Assembly: GCF_008727775.1 (NCBI RefSeq) | Contig: NZ_CP044232.1 | Coordinates: 248,001-312,000, forward strand | Reading direction: 5' to 3' | DNA length: 64,000 nucleotides | Origin: Microbacterium lushaniae | GTDB taxonomy: Bacteria; Actinomycetota; Actinomycetes; Actinomycetales; Microbacteriaceae | Shown: positions 46,716-55,727 of the stretch, in pieces | Position numbering within the stretch: position 1 is the first letter of the stretch | Layout of the letters: every line of letters starts with the position of its first letter | Made by a program: the position numbers and the translations under genes | Notes under the pieces: model-generated | Database searches by the model: none | What the model saw: only the letters and a program-made list of their open reading frames with translations | Told to the model about the DNA's origin: nothing

Positions 46716-48316
46716 CCGCTCTGCTCCGCGTCAGCGGCCTGCGCGTCGACTACGGCTCCGGCCGTCGTGCCCATTCCGCCGTGCGCGGCATCGACCTCGA
46801 GATCGCGCCCGGCGAGATCGTCGCCGTCGTCGGCGAGTCGGGCTCCGGTAAGAGCACGATCTCGCACGCCCTCGTCCGGCTCCTGCCCGACCAGGCGCGC
46901 ATCCGCGGCGGCTCGGTCGTGTTCGAGGGGACGGACCTCCTGCGCGCGCCGGTATCGGCGCTGCGCCGCATCCGGGGTGCCCGCATCGGCTTCGTGCCGC
47001 AGGATCCCTCGCACAGTCTCAACCCGCTCATGCGTGTGGGCGAGCAGATCGCCGAGACGCTGCGCCGTCACAGCGGCCGCAGCCGCGCAGGTGCCGCCGC
47101 GCGCGCGGTGGAGATCCTGCGTGAGGTGGGCGTGCCCGAGCCCGAGCGCCGCGCCGCGCAGTACCCGCACGAACTGTCCGGAGGGCTGCGTCAGCGCGTG
47201 CTCATCGGAATCGCCTGGGCGTGCGAGCCGGCACTCGTGATCGCCGACGAGCCCACGAGCGCGCTGGATGCGACCGTGCAGCGTCACGTCCTGGACCGTA
47301 TGCAGGCGCTCGCCGCCGCCCACGGCACGGCGGTTGTCCTCGTCACGCACGACCTGGGTATCGCCGGCGACCGCGCCGATCGCATCGTCGTCGTGGAGAA
47401 GGGCGAGATCGTTGAGAGCGGACCGGCGACCGACGTGCTGTCCCTGCCGCAGCATCCGTACACCCGCCGCCTCGTCGCGGCCGCGCCGGGCCTGAACGCG
47501 CGGCGACTGCAGCCGCGCGTGGATGTCTCCGACCGTGTGCCGCCGCGAAGCCCCGAGCCGCTCGTGGTCGTCTCGTCGCTGACCAAGTCGTACGGCTCCG
47601 GGGGCGATGCGCCCGCCGTCGACGGCGCGGATTTCACCGTGACGCGCGGCTCCACGTTCTCCCTCGTGGGCGAGTCGGGTTCGGGCAAGACCACCACAGC
47701 ACGCATGGTGGCGCGCATCATCCCGGCCGACACCGGCCGCATCGAGTTCGACGGCGCCGACATCACCGCCCTCACCGGGGAGGGGCTGCGGCAGCTTCGC
47801 CGGCGCATCCAGGTCGTCTACCAGAACCCCTTCGGATCTCTCGACCCGCGCATGACGGTGCAGCGGCTCGTCGCGGAGCCGTTGCGCGCCTTCGGCGTGG
47901 GCACGTCCCGCGAACGCGCCGCCACGGTACGCGACCTGCTCGACCAGGTGCGCCTGAGCAGCGACCTGGTGGGGCGCAGGCCTGCGGAGCTGTCGGGCGG
48001 CCAGCGGCAGCGGGTGGCGATCGCCCGCGCGCTGGCACTGCGTCCCGAGCTGGTCGTCCTCGACGAGCCGGTCTCCGCGCTGGACGTGTCGGTGCAGGAG
48101 CAGGTGCTGCGCCTCCTGGTCGATCTGCAGGCGGAGTTCGGTCTGACCTACCTCTTCATCTCCCACGACCTCGGCGTCATCCGGCAGATCTCCGACCGGG
48201 TCGCGGTCATGAAGGAGGGGCGCATACTCGAGCAGGCCGACGCCGACCGTATCTTCGCCGAGGCGGAGCATCCGTACACGCGGGAGCTGATCGCCGCCAT
48301 CCCGGGCCGCCGCTGA
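46712..48316 (+). CDS. ABC transporter ATPase, two fused nucleotide-binding domains
   Basis: A 534-residue fusion of the two ATPases that are separate (DppD/DppF) in many bacteria. Walker A motifs G-E-S-G-S-G-K-S-T and G-E-S-G-S-G-K-T-T lie near residues 40 and 320; signature motifs L-S-G-G-L-R-Q-R and L-S-G-G-Q-R-Q-R follow, each with a Walker B A-D-E-P or D-E-P. Completes the importer; the ATG overlaps the permease stop. Convergent with radA. Confidence 0.93.
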   Translation: MTALLRVSGLRVDYGSGRRAHSAVRGIDLEIAPGEIVAVVGESGSGKSTISHALVRLLPDQARIRGGSVVFEGTDLLRAPVSALRRIRGARIGFVPQDPSHSLNPLMRVGEQIAETLRRHSGRSRAGAAARAVEILREVGVPEPERRAAQYPHELSGGLRQRVLIGIAWACEPALVIADEPTSALDATVQRHVLDRMQALAAAHGTAVVLVTHDLGIAGDRADRIVVVEKGEIVESGPATDVLSLPQHPYTRRLVAAAPGLNARRLQPRVDVSDRVPPRSPEPLVVVSSLTKSYGSGGDAPAVDGADFTVTRGSTFSLVGESGSGKTTTARMVARIIPADTGRIEFDGADITALTGEGLRQLRRRIQVVYQNPFGSLDPRMTVQRLVAEPLRAFGVGTSRERAATVRDLLDQVRLSSDLVGRRPAELSGGQRQRVAIARALALRPELVVLDEPVSALDVSVQEQVLRLLVDLQAEFGLTYLFISHDLGVIRQISDRVAVMKEGRILEQADADRIFAEAEHPYTRELIAAIPGRR

Positions 48317-48358
48317 CCCTTCGACACGCGCAGGGGGCGGACGGGCCCACCGGCCGGG

Positions 48359-49723
48359 TCAGAAGTCGGGGGCGTCGCGGGGGTCGGCCCGGCGACGGGT
48401 CTGCAGGTCGCGCAGCGCACGGTCGATCGAGCGTGAGGATGCGTCGAGCACCGTGTGATAGCCCAGGCGGGATGCCTCGCCCGCGCGCTGCGCAGACTGG
48501 GTGACGGGACGGATCTCGCCCGTCAGCGTCAGTTCTCCGATCGCGACCGTGCGGTGGGAGATCGTGTGGTCGCGGACGGCGTTGGCCACCGCGATCGCGA
48601 TGGCAAGGTCGGCGGCCGGCTCGACCAGACGCACGCCGCCCACCGTCGAGACGTACACGTCCTTGTCCGACACCTTCACGTGGGCCCGCCGCTCCAGGAC
48701 GGCGAGCACCATCGCCACGCGTGCCGAGTCGACGCCGTTGACCACGCGGCGGGGGTTGGGGGCGGTCGTGTCGATCGTGAGCGCCTGCACCTCGACCGGC
48801 AGCGCGCGCCGGCCCTCCAGTGCAATGGTCACGCAGGTGCCGGGGACGGGATCGCCGTGGCCGAGGAACAGCGCGCTCGGGTCGGGCACCTCGGCGATGC
48901 CCGCACCGGTCATGTCGAAGCATCCGACCTCGTCGGTGGGGCCGAACCGGTTCTTCAGGGCGCGCACGAAGCGCAGCGACGTCTGCCGGTCGCCCTCGAA
49001 CTGGCACACGACGTCGACGAGGTGCTCCAGGATGCGGGGACCCGCGATGGAGCCGTCCTTGGTGACATGCCCGACGATGATGACCGGCAGCGACCGCTCC
49101 TTGGCCACGCGGATGAGCGTGGATGCCACTTCCCGGACCTGGCTCGGCTGCCCGGCGGCACCGTCGCTCAGCGCCGAGGACACCGTCTGCACGGAGTCGA
49201 CGATGAGCAGCTCAGGCTGCACGTCGTCGATGTGCCCGAGGATGGTCGCGAGGTCGGTCTCCGCCGCGAGGTACAGCTCGTCGTGCAGCGCGCCGGTGCG
49301 CTCGGCGCGCAGTCGCACCTGTGCGGTGGACTCCTCCGCACTGGCGTACAGGACCCGGCGGCCGGCGCGGGCGCTCTGCGCCGCGACCTCCAGCAGCAGT
49401 GTCGACTTGCCGACTCCGGGCTCGCCGCTGAGCAGGATGGCCGCGCCGGGAACGACGCCGCCGCCGAGGACGCGATCGAACTCGCCCACCCCGCTCGTGC
49501 GGCGCGGGGCATCCTGCGTGTCGATCGCGGTGATCGGGCGTGCGGCCCGCGAGGCGCCGGGGGCCACGGCCGCCACCGCGCGGGTGATCCCGGTCTGTTC
49601 GGCGGCTTCGACGACGGTGCCCCACTGCTGGCACTCTCCGCAGCGGCCGACCCACTTGAGAGTCGTCCACCCGCACTCGGTGCACCGGTACGGCACGGTC
49701 ATGGAGGGCTTTCGCGCGGGCAT
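48359..49723 (-). CDS. radA: DNA repair protein RadA
   Basis: A 454-residue recombination helicase of the RecA family. N-terminal zinc finger C-T-E-C-G ... C-G-E-C, Walker A G-E-P-G-V-G-K-S-T near residue 97, the RadA-specific K-N-R-F-G motif near 255 and a C-terminal Lon-like domain are all present. It processes branched recombination intermediates. Separates the GntR and LacI modules; no obvious operon partner. Confidence 0.96.
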   Translation of the reverse strand: MPARKPSMTVPYRCTECGWTTLKWVGRCGECQQWGTVVEAAEQTGITRAVAAVAPGASRAARPITAIDTQDAPRRTSGVGEFDRVLGGGVVPGAAILLSGEPGVGKSTLLLEVAAQSARAGRRVLYASAEESTAQVRLRAERTGALHDELYLAAETDLATILGHIDDVQPELLIVDSVQTVSSALSDGAAGQPSQVREVASTLIRVAKERSLPVIIVGHVTKDGSIAGPRILEHLVDVVCQFEGDRQTSLRFVRALKNRFGPTDEVGCFDMTGAGIAEVPDPSALFLGHGDPVPGTCVTIALEGRRALPVEVQALTIDTTAPNPRRVVNGVDSARVAMVLAVLERRAHVKVSDKDVYVSTVGGVRLVEPAADLAIAIAVANAVRDHTISHRTVAIGELTLTGEIRPVTQSAQRAGEASRLGYHTVLDASSRSIDRALRDLQTRRRADPRDAPDF

Positions 49724-49831
49724 GCCTCCAGGCTACGCGTGACCCCCGACAGGGACCTGCGGCGCTGCGGGATGCGGGGGATGGACCGGGCGGGTGATCT
49801 CGACGCGGCGTCGTAGAGCCGCGCGCACGCA

Positions 49832-49849
49832 TGTGGTAACGTTGCCACA
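49832..49849. promoter_or_regulatory. LacI-type operator upstream of the Gfo/Idh/MocA pair
   Basis: TGTGGTAACGTTGCCACA, an almost perfect 18-base palindrome with the central AACGTT typical of LacI/GalR operators, 91 bases before the first oxidoreductase gene. It matches the sites at 55486 and 60383. Confidence 0.7.
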
Positions 49850-49940
49850 ATTTCGCGGGTCTCCCGGCGCCGCGGAGGAGCACGAGCACACCGACCCGAT
49901 CCGATGATGGGCGCGACGTCCACCCAGAGGAGTGCAGAGC

Positions 49941-50948
49941 GTGACCGAGGATGCCATCGGCGTGGGGGTCGCCGGCTTCTGGCATGTGCATGCGGACGAC
50001 TACGCGCGCGAAACCGAGGCGCACGCCGAGACCCGCCTGATCGCGGCATGGGATGACGACCCCGGCCGGGCCCGCGAGGGCGCGACGCGCTGGGGTGTTG
50101 ACCGTGCCGAGAGCCTCGACGCGCTGCTCGCACACCCGGGTGTCGACGCGATCACCGTCACGACGGCGACCGTCGACCACACCGAGGTGATCTCGCGGGC
50201 GATCGCGGCAGGCAAGCACGTCTTCACCGAGAAGCTCCTCGCGCCCACCGTGGCCGAATCGCAGCAGCTCGCCGCCGCGGCCACAGCGAAAGGCGTGACG
50301 CTCGTGGTGTCGTTGCCGCAGCTGACGAATCCGGTGATGGTCGCCGCCGCCGACCTCGTCGACCGCGGCGCTCTCGGCGCCGTCACCTACGCGCGCGTGC
50401 GGATGGCGCACGACGGGTGGCTCGCGGGATGGCTGCCCGACCGCTTCGCCGACCCGGTCCGGGCCATCGGCGGGGCGTTCACCGATCTGGGGTGCCATCC
50501 CGCCTACCTCGTGCAGCGGCTGCTCGGTGCCCGGCCGGAGACGGTGTCGGCCGTGTACACCCACGTCACCGGTCGGGAGGTCGATGACAACGCGGTGGTC
50601 GTCGCGGCCTACGCCGACGGGGCGCTCGGGGTCGCCGAGGCCAGCTTCGTCACGACCCCCGGCGCGGTGGCGATGGAGGTGCGCGGCACCGAGGCCTCGC
50701 TGCTCCACGGGTTCGGCCGCGACGGACTCCTCGCCAAGGGCGGCCGGTTCGGAGAGGAATGGGTCGTCGTGCCGCTGCGTCCGCCGCCGCCCACGCCCTT
50801 CGAGCTGTGGGTGGACGCCATGCGCGGGCGAGCGGATGCGTCCGCCGACGTGTCCGCCGCGATCGACCTCACGCGGTTCATCGTCGCCGCCAATACCGCC
50901 GCCGCCACGGGCTCGCGTGTCGGCTTCGACCCGGAAGGACCCTCATGA
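49941..50948 (+). CDS. Gfo/Idh/MocA family oxidoreductase (1)
   Basis: About 335 residues. N-terminal Rossmann-like start V-G-V-A-G-F-W-H-V-H-A-D-D, conserved lysine in F-T-E-K-L (most family members have E-K-P), and D-L-G-C-H-P-A-Y-L as the catalytic His region. Such enzymes oxidise or reduce sugars and inositols with NAD(P). The GTG at 49941 is placed eight bases after AGAGGAG. Stop overlaps the second oxidoreductase (ATGA). LacI box upstream. Confidence 0.85.
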   Translation: MTEDAIGVGVAGFWHVHADDYARETEAHAETRLIAAWDDDPGRAREGATRWGVDRAESLDALLAHPGVDAITVTTATVDHTEVISRAIAAGKHVFTEKLLAPTVAESQQLAAAATAKGVTLVVSLPQLTNPVMVAAADLVDRGALGAVTYARVRMAHDGWLAGWLPDRFADPVRAIGGAFTDLGCHPAYLVQRLLGARPETVSAVYTHVTGREVDDNAVVVAAYADGALGVAEASFVTTPGAVAMEVRGTEASLLHGFGRDGLLAKGGRFGEEWVVVPLRPPPPTPFELWVDAMRGRADASADVSAAIDLTRFIVAANTAAATGSRVGFDPEGPS

Positions 50949-51964
50949 CCGGCAGAGTGCGGATCGGACTCATCGGCGCGGGCGGCATCGCCGGCGCGCA
51001 TGTCGCGGGCTTCCGCCGCAACCCCGAGACCGTGGAGCTGGCGGCGGTGGCCGACCCCGTGCGCGAGAGCGCGGAGAAGCGCCGCGGCGACGACGAGGGC
51101 GTGCGGATCTTCGCGGACTATCGCGAGATGATCGCCGCGGGCGGCCTGGATGCCGTGGACATCTGCCTGCCCCACCACCTCCACGCCGACGCCGTCATCG
51201 CCGCCGCCGACGCGGGCCTGCACGTGCTGTGCGAGAAGCCGCTGTGCCTCACGCTCGAGGAGGCGGAGGCGATCTCGGCGGCCGTGGAGCGCAGCGGGGT
51301 GACGGTGATGTGCGCGCACAACCAGCTCTTCCTTCCCGCCGTCGCCGAGGCCAAGCGCCTCATCGACAGCGGCGTTCTCGGTCGCGTGTACGAGGTGCGC
51401 ACGACCGACAGCTTCTTCAACGACTTCACGCCCGAGAGCATGGGATGGCGCGCACGTGCCGAGACGTCCGGGGGCGGCGAGCTCATCGACACCGGCTATC
51501 ACCCGCTCTACCTCATGCAGCACCTCGCCGGGGGCGCGCCGGTCGAGGTGGCCGCGATGCTCTCGCGGCACCGCCTCGAGTTCATGGAGGGCGAGGACTC
51601 CGCCCAGGTGCTCGTCCGCTACGACAACGGCGTGGTGGGTCACGTCGTGACGAGCTGGGCGTACGAGCCGGCCCTGGGCACGGAGAAGTTCTCGCTGGTG
51701 GCCGAACGGGGCTCGCTCAGCTCGGACGGCACCGCGCTCACCTACCGCATGCGCGGCGAAGAGCCGGTGACGCGTGAGTTCGAGCCCGTGCACGAGTTCG
51801 CCGCGGAGGTGGCCCACTTCGCCGACAGCGTGCGCAACGGCACGCGCCCGATCCAGACCCACGAGGAGGGGATCGATGTGCTCGGGGTGATCCTGGCGGC
51901 GTACGAGTCGTCGCTCACCGGCTCGATCGCGCGCGTCGGCGCGCACCCCGTCGGGCGTCGCTGA
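50945..51964 (+). CDS. Gfo/Idh/MocA family oxidoreductase (2)
   Basis: About 339 residues with a standard G-L-I-G-A-G-G-I-A-G-A-H start, the E-K-P lysine (L-C-E-K-P-L-C-L) and D-T-G-Y-H-P-L-Y-L. Unlike its upstream neighbour it keeps all family motifs. Coupled to it by ATGA overlap, so the two may act in sequence or as a hetero-oligomer on one sugar. Convergent with the following hydrolase-like gene. Confidence 0.87.
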   Translation: MTGRVRIGLIGAGGIAGAHVAGFRRNPETVELAAVADPVRESAEKRRGDDEGVRIFADYREMIAAGGLDAVDICLPHHLHADAVIAAADAGLHVLCEKPLCLTLEEAEAISAAVERSGVTVMCAHNQLFLPAVAEAKRLIDSGVLGRVYEVRTTDSFFNDFTPESMGWRARAETSGGGELIDTGYHPLYLMQHLAGGAPVEVAAMLSRHRLEFMEGEDSAQVLVRYDNGVVGHVVTSWAYEPALGTEKFSLVAERGSLSSDGTALTYRMRGEEPVTREFEPVHEFAAEVAHFADSVRNGTRPIQTHEEGIDVLGVILAAYESSLTGSIARVGAHPVGRR

Positions 51965-51982
51965 GGGCTCGACGGCTCCGGC

Positions 51983-52684
51983 TCACACCCGCTCCGGCTC
52001 CGTGCGCGGCACAGCGAGCTGAGCCAGCAGCACATCGGCGAGGTCGCGCGGTCGCTCGATCTGAGGCCACCTGCCCGACGGCAGATCCACGAGCGTGACG
52101 TCGGACATGAGGGCGAGTTCGCGGACCGGATCGATGCCGGCGGCCATCCACCTGCGCACATCGTCGGTGGTGAACTCCGTCGCCACGACCGTGGCCGGCA
52201 CGGTGAACCGCCGGTGGTCGGTGAGGCGCTGCACGGCGTCGAGCACGTGCGCGGCGTTCTCGCTCATGCGCTCGTGGAGCACGCCCAGGCTGGGGTCCAC
52301 GGCACTCAGGCCGGCGGTGTGGGTCGTGACCCCGCGCGCATCCACCGTGAAACCGCTCAGCACCCGCGCGCCGTCGGCGCTCGGGAACCCGCCCACGTGG
52401 ATCGCTTGGGCGACGCGGTCGGGGCGCTGACTGACCGCCGCGTGCATGAGCCCGCAGGCCTCGGCGTGGCCGACCACGACCGCCTTCTCCTTGCACCGGT
52501 CGATCTCGGCGGCGATGGCGGCGACGTGGTCGGCGAGCCAGATGCCGTTGCGGTTCGCGGTGCGGGAGTGCAGTCCTTGCAGCGTCAGTGCGGACGGCCG
52601 ATGCCCTGCGGCGGCCAGCAGTTCGGAGACGTCCGCCCACGAGGAGGCGTCGAGCCACAGGCCGGGAACCAGGATGACGTCCAT
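51983..52684 (-). CDS. Alpha/beta-hydrolase-fold protein lacking the nucleophile
   Basis: A 233-residue protein with the hydrolase opening V-I-L-V-P-G-L-W-L-D-A-S-S-W and a nucleophile-elbow position that reads G-H-A-E-A-C-G (residues 72-78), where Ser is expected after G-H. The G-x-S-x-G serine is therefore missing; Glu75 or Cys77 are the only polar candidates nearby. So it is either non-catalytic or uses another residue. ATG at 52684, behind GGAGG. Downstream of the GH38 gene on the same strand. Confidence 0.72.
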   Translation of the reverse strand: MDVILVPGLWLDASSWADVSELLAAAGHRPSALTLQGLHSRTANRNGIWLADHVAAIAAEIDRCKEKAVVVGHAEACGLMHAAVSQRPDRVAQAIHVGGFPSADGARVLSGFTVDARGVTTHTAGLSAVDPSLGVLHERMSENAAHVLDAVQRLTDHRRFTVPATVVATEFTTDDVRRWMAAGIDPVRELALMSDVTLVDLPSGRWPQIERPRDLADVLLAQLAVPRTEPERV

Positions 52685-52725
52685 CGCACCTCCTCGCCGG
52701 CGAACCGCTCGCGGCACCGACATGC

Positions 52726-52827
52726 TCACCCCGCAGCGCCGCGCGGTGGAGGGGGTTGCGTTTCCCTCAGCCGTGCGGTCACGGGCCACCGCGGCCCCGC
52801 GGCATCCGGCGCCTGCTGTGCGCTCAT
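52726..52827 (-). CDS. Very small ORF coupled to the GH38 gene
   Basis: A 33-codon frame (M-S-A-Q-Q-A-P-D-A-A-G-P-R-W-P-V-T) whose ATG overlaps the GH38 stop (ATGA). It is proline-, alanine- and arginine-rich and ends before the hydrolase-like gene. The overlap is the main support; it may be a truncated remnant or chance. No function proposed. Confidence 0.25.
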   Translation of the reverse strand: MSAQQAPDAAGPRWPVTARLRETQPPPPRGAAG

Positions 52828-55430
52828 GCCGGCTCCTCGTCGAGCGGCCACTCCAGCAGATCCACCTCCACGATCGCCGCTGCGGGGTCGAGCGGGATGC
52901 GGAAGGTGCGCACCTGATGCGGGCGGAACTCGCCTTCGATGACGCGGTCGACGATCGGGAGGGCGATCCGCGCGGAGCCGGGCACTCCCCGCGTCTCGAC
53001 GGCCCGCACGATGAGGTCGGCGACCGCCGCATGCGGGACGTCTTCGCTGCCCTTGACCGCGGTGACCATGACGGCGCCGGCGCCGTCGTCGACGAAGCTG
53101 CGGCGCGGAGGGAGGTCGCCGGGGTGGAAGGACTCCAGCTGCGCGCGCAGGGGCGAGCCGAGCACGGCGGCCCGACGCGTCGGCTGGGCGGCCCGCCAGT
53201 CGCCGTCGTGCGGGATGAGCTCCAGGCTGAACCTCTGCACGCCCTGGTCGTGGAAGGAGTACACCCCGTCCGGATCGAGCAGGCGCGGATCGTGCCACGA
53301 GTACACGGGGCTCCGCACCGCGGTGATGCCGATGCTCGCCGTGTCCATCCCGGCGGTAGCGGCGGGGGAGACATCCCACCCGTGCTTGGTCGTGCACACC
53401 ACGGTGAGCCCGGCCGGGGTCCCGGCGATCGTGCCGGTGAGATCGACCCACGACTGGGCCGGCTCCTCGGCGCCGTCTACCGGGCGCCGGAGAGTGGCGT
53501 AGGGGATCTCGTACGTGGCGACCGGATGCTCCAGCCCGACGGGGAACCGCAGCTTCAGCAGGTGTGCCCGCTCTCGCCAGTCCAGCGTCACGTCCACGCG
53601 CAGCGCGCGGGCGTCGTGGGAGAGGAGGTACTCCTCCACGAGCGTGCTGGAGCCCCACCCGCGCTCCACGCGCACGCGGGAGCGCACGGGGCCGCTTTCG
53701 CGCACGACGATGCGCTTCAGGCTCAGGGCTGCGCCGGGCCAGGCGTAGGAGATCACGCGGTGGCCCCACGTGTCGGTGGGGTCCTCGCACACGGCCGAAC
53801 GCGGCTGGCCGCGCGTACCGGCCAGCGGGTCGACGCCGGTGCCCTTGTGCAGGAGTGACACGACGTCGCCGGTGGCGGCGTCCAACTCGACGCGCAGGTG
53901 CGCGTTCTCGATGACGGTGCCGTCCTCCGACACGCGCACGTCCTCGTCGGCGGGAAGCGCGGGGCCTGGGAGCAGGCGGTAGAGCGCGTACCCCAGCGCA
54001 GGCACGTCGGCGCGGAACGTGACCGCACCTCGGCTGACGTCGCTGGTCGTGGCCGTGGACTGCGTCGCCTGCGACAGCACGGGGGCTCCGGCGTGGTCGA
54101 CGACGCGCACCCCATGCGGCTGCGCGCTGTACTGCATGTCGACGTCGACCGACACCGGCCACGGATGCGGGTTGAAGACCACGACCGGCTGGGTCGCCGC
54201 ATCCGCGGGGACGTCGATCCGCCGGGCGATGCGGTTGTGCACCCGCGTGATGATGCGCTTGGAGATCGCGACGGCCTCGCCCAGCTGGTCGCGGGCGTCG
54301 TCGTACGACGGCTCGACCGCCGAGCCCGGCAGGATGTCGTGGAACTGATTGAAGAGGATCTGCTTCCACGCGCGCTCGAGGTCGTCGCGCGGGTAGTCGG
54401 CGCCGGTGAGGGCGACCTCGACCGCGGCCCACCGTTCGGCCGAGAGGACGGCGAACTGCGCGCGGCGCTGCCATGCCTTGATGCCCGAGTGCGACGAGTA
54501 GCACCCCGGCGCGTGGTGCTGCAGGTCGTCGTGGCGCACGGTCAGGGCGTCGAGGAAACCCGCCCCGCGCGCCAGCATCTCATCGAAGTACGCGCGCGGC
54601 GACGACATCGTCATCCTCCCGAAGGTGCCCATCCGGTCGTAGCGGTGGATCGACTCGATGTTGGCCTTCGTGGGCCCGCCGCCGTGGTTGCCGACGCCGT
54701 AGAACACCATCATCTGTCCGAGGGAGCGGTCCAGCTGCCCGAGCGATTTCTCGGTCTGGAAGGAGACGTCGCCCGGCGCGCTGCCGTACTCGAAGGGGAT
54801 GCGGTAGGTCAGCACGCGCGATCCGTCGGGGGACTCCCACTGGAACAGCGTGTCGTCGAGGTCGCCTTCGTGCGGGCCCGGCCGCAGGAAGCAATAGGAG
54901 TCCATGCGCTGCCCGCGCAGTATCTGCGGGATCGTCGCGCTGTGCCCGAAGGGGTCGACGTTCATGCCGACGGTGGCGATCCGCCCGAAGCGGGAGTGCA
55001 GGTAGCGCTGACCGTAGAGCCCCTGGCGCGCGAACGACTCGCCCATCGGCATGTTGCAGTCGGGCTCCACCCACCATCCGCCGACGTTGACCCACCGCCC
55101 CTCGGCCACGCGCTGCGCGATGCGCGCGAACAGGTCCGGATCCTGCTCCTCGACCCACGACAGCAGCACGATCTGATCGCACGTGAAGATGAAGTCGGGG
55201 TACTCGTCCATCCGGTCCAGGGCGCTCGCGAACGTCGCGCGCGCCTCCTGGTAGCCCTCCTGCCACGGCCACAGCCACACCGGGTCCAGGTGCGCGTTGC
55301 CGATCATGTGCAGCGTGCGGTCGGGGGTCGCCGCCGGTCGCTGGGCCGGGTCGAGGTTCTGCGGCTGCCGACCGGACGGGGCGTTGGCGACCGGAGCGCG
55401 GCCCGCGGGCGTGGATGCCTCTTGGTTCAC
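52824..55430 (-). CDS. Glycoside hydrolase family 38 alpha-mannosidase
   Basis: About 868 residues. The catalytic barrel has the zinc motif G-N-A-H-L-D-P-V-W-L-W-P-W near residue 45 and the nucleophile region G-M-N-V-D-P-F-G-H-S; F-N-Q-F-H-D-I-L-P-G-S follows in the helical part; the C-terminal half is the beta-sandwich region of GH38. No signal peptide, so it works in the cytoplasm on imported mannosides. GTG at 55430, behind GGGGGAACG, is preferred over the frame opening at 55502 because that would cross the LacI operator. Divergent-looking control region with operator at 55486. Confidence 0.9.
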   Translation of the reverse strand: MNQEASTPAGRAPVANAPSGRQPQNLDPAQRPAATPDRTLHMIGNAHLDPVWLWPWQEGYQEARATFASALDRMDEYPDFIFTCDQIVLLSWVEEQDPDLFARIAQRVAEGRWVNVGGWWVEPDCNMPMGESFARQGLYGQRYLHSRFGRIATVGMNVDPFGHSATIPQILRGQRMDSYCFLRPGPHEGDLDDTLFQWESPDGSRVLTYRIPFEYGSAPGDVSFQTEKSLGQLDRSLGQMMVFYGVGNHGGGPTKANIESIHRYDRMGTFGRMTMSSPRAYFDEMLARGAGFLDALTVRHDDLQHHAPGCYSSHSGIKAWQRRAQFAVLSAERWAAVEVALTGADYPRDDLERAWKQILFNQFHDILPGSAVEPSYDDARDQLGEAVAISKRIITRVHNRIARRIDVPADAATQPVVVFNPHPWPVSVDVDMQYSAQPHGVRVVDHAGAPVLSQATQSTATTSDVSRGAVTFRADVPALGYALYRLLPGPALPADEDVRVSEDGTVIENAHLRVELDAATGDVVSLLHKGTGVDPLAGTRGQPRSAVCEDPTDTWGHRVISYAWPGAALSLKRIVVRESGPVRSRVRVERGWGSSTLVEEYLLSHDARALRVDVTLDWRERAHLLKLRFPVGLEHPVATYEIPYATLRRPVDGAEEPAQSWVDLTGTIAGTPAGLTVVCTTKHGWDVSPAATAGMDTASIGITAVRSPVYSWHDPRLLDPDGVYSFHDQGVQRFSLELIPHDGDWRAAQPTRRAAVLGSPLRAQLESFHPGDLPPRRSFVDDGAGAVMVTAVKGSEDVPHAAVADLIVRAVETRGVPGSARIALPIVDRVIEGEFRPHQVRTFRIPLDPAAAIVEVDLLEWPLDEEPA

Positions 55431-55485
55431 GTCCGTTCCCCCTGCGTGTCGCGACGCCGGTCGTCGGGCCTGGGATCGATGTCGA

Positions 55486-55503
55486 TGTGACATCGTTCCC
55501 ACA
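55486..55503. promoter_or_regulatory. LacI-type operator upstream of the GH38 gene
   Basis: TGTGACATCGTTCCCACA, 55 bases before the GH38 start, matching the sites at 49832 and 60383 (shared pattern TGTGRYAWCGTTSCCASA). Confidence 0.65.
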
Positions 55504-55610
55504 TAGTAACGACGCGTGCGCCCGCGTCGCCAGTGTCAGGTGAGCGCGCGGCTGCCTCGACCCGCCGCCTCCGGCTGACGCACGCCGCCGCGCCCACCCC
55601 GCCGCGCGGG

Positions 55611-55679
55611 CGTCGGAGGATCGCACGAAGGTCGGAGGATGCGGCGCGCATCGCCCGACGTGGGTGCGATCCTCCGACG
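55611..55679. repeat. Intergenic inverted repeat, 16-base perfect arms
   Basis: CGTCGGAGGATCGCAC (55611-55626) is exactly complementary to GTGCGATCCTCCGACG (55664-55679); the 37-base spacer holds a third copy of the GTCGGAGGAT core (55631) and a partial GCATC...CGACG return. It lies between the GH38 promoter and the end of lacI. No T-run follows, so a REP-like extragenic repeat is as likely as a terminator. Confidence 0.65.
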
Positions 55680-55682
55680 TTC

Positions 55683-55717
55683 GCGAGAGGCGAGAGGCGA
55701 GAGGCGAGAGGCGAGAG
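55683..55717. repeat. Tandem repeat, five copies of GCGAGAG
   Basis: Five exact seven-base units directly after the inverted repeat and ten bases before the end of lacI. Purine-rich on this strand; prone to copy-number change. Confidence 0.85.
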
Positions 55718-55727
55718 GCGGGGCGGG

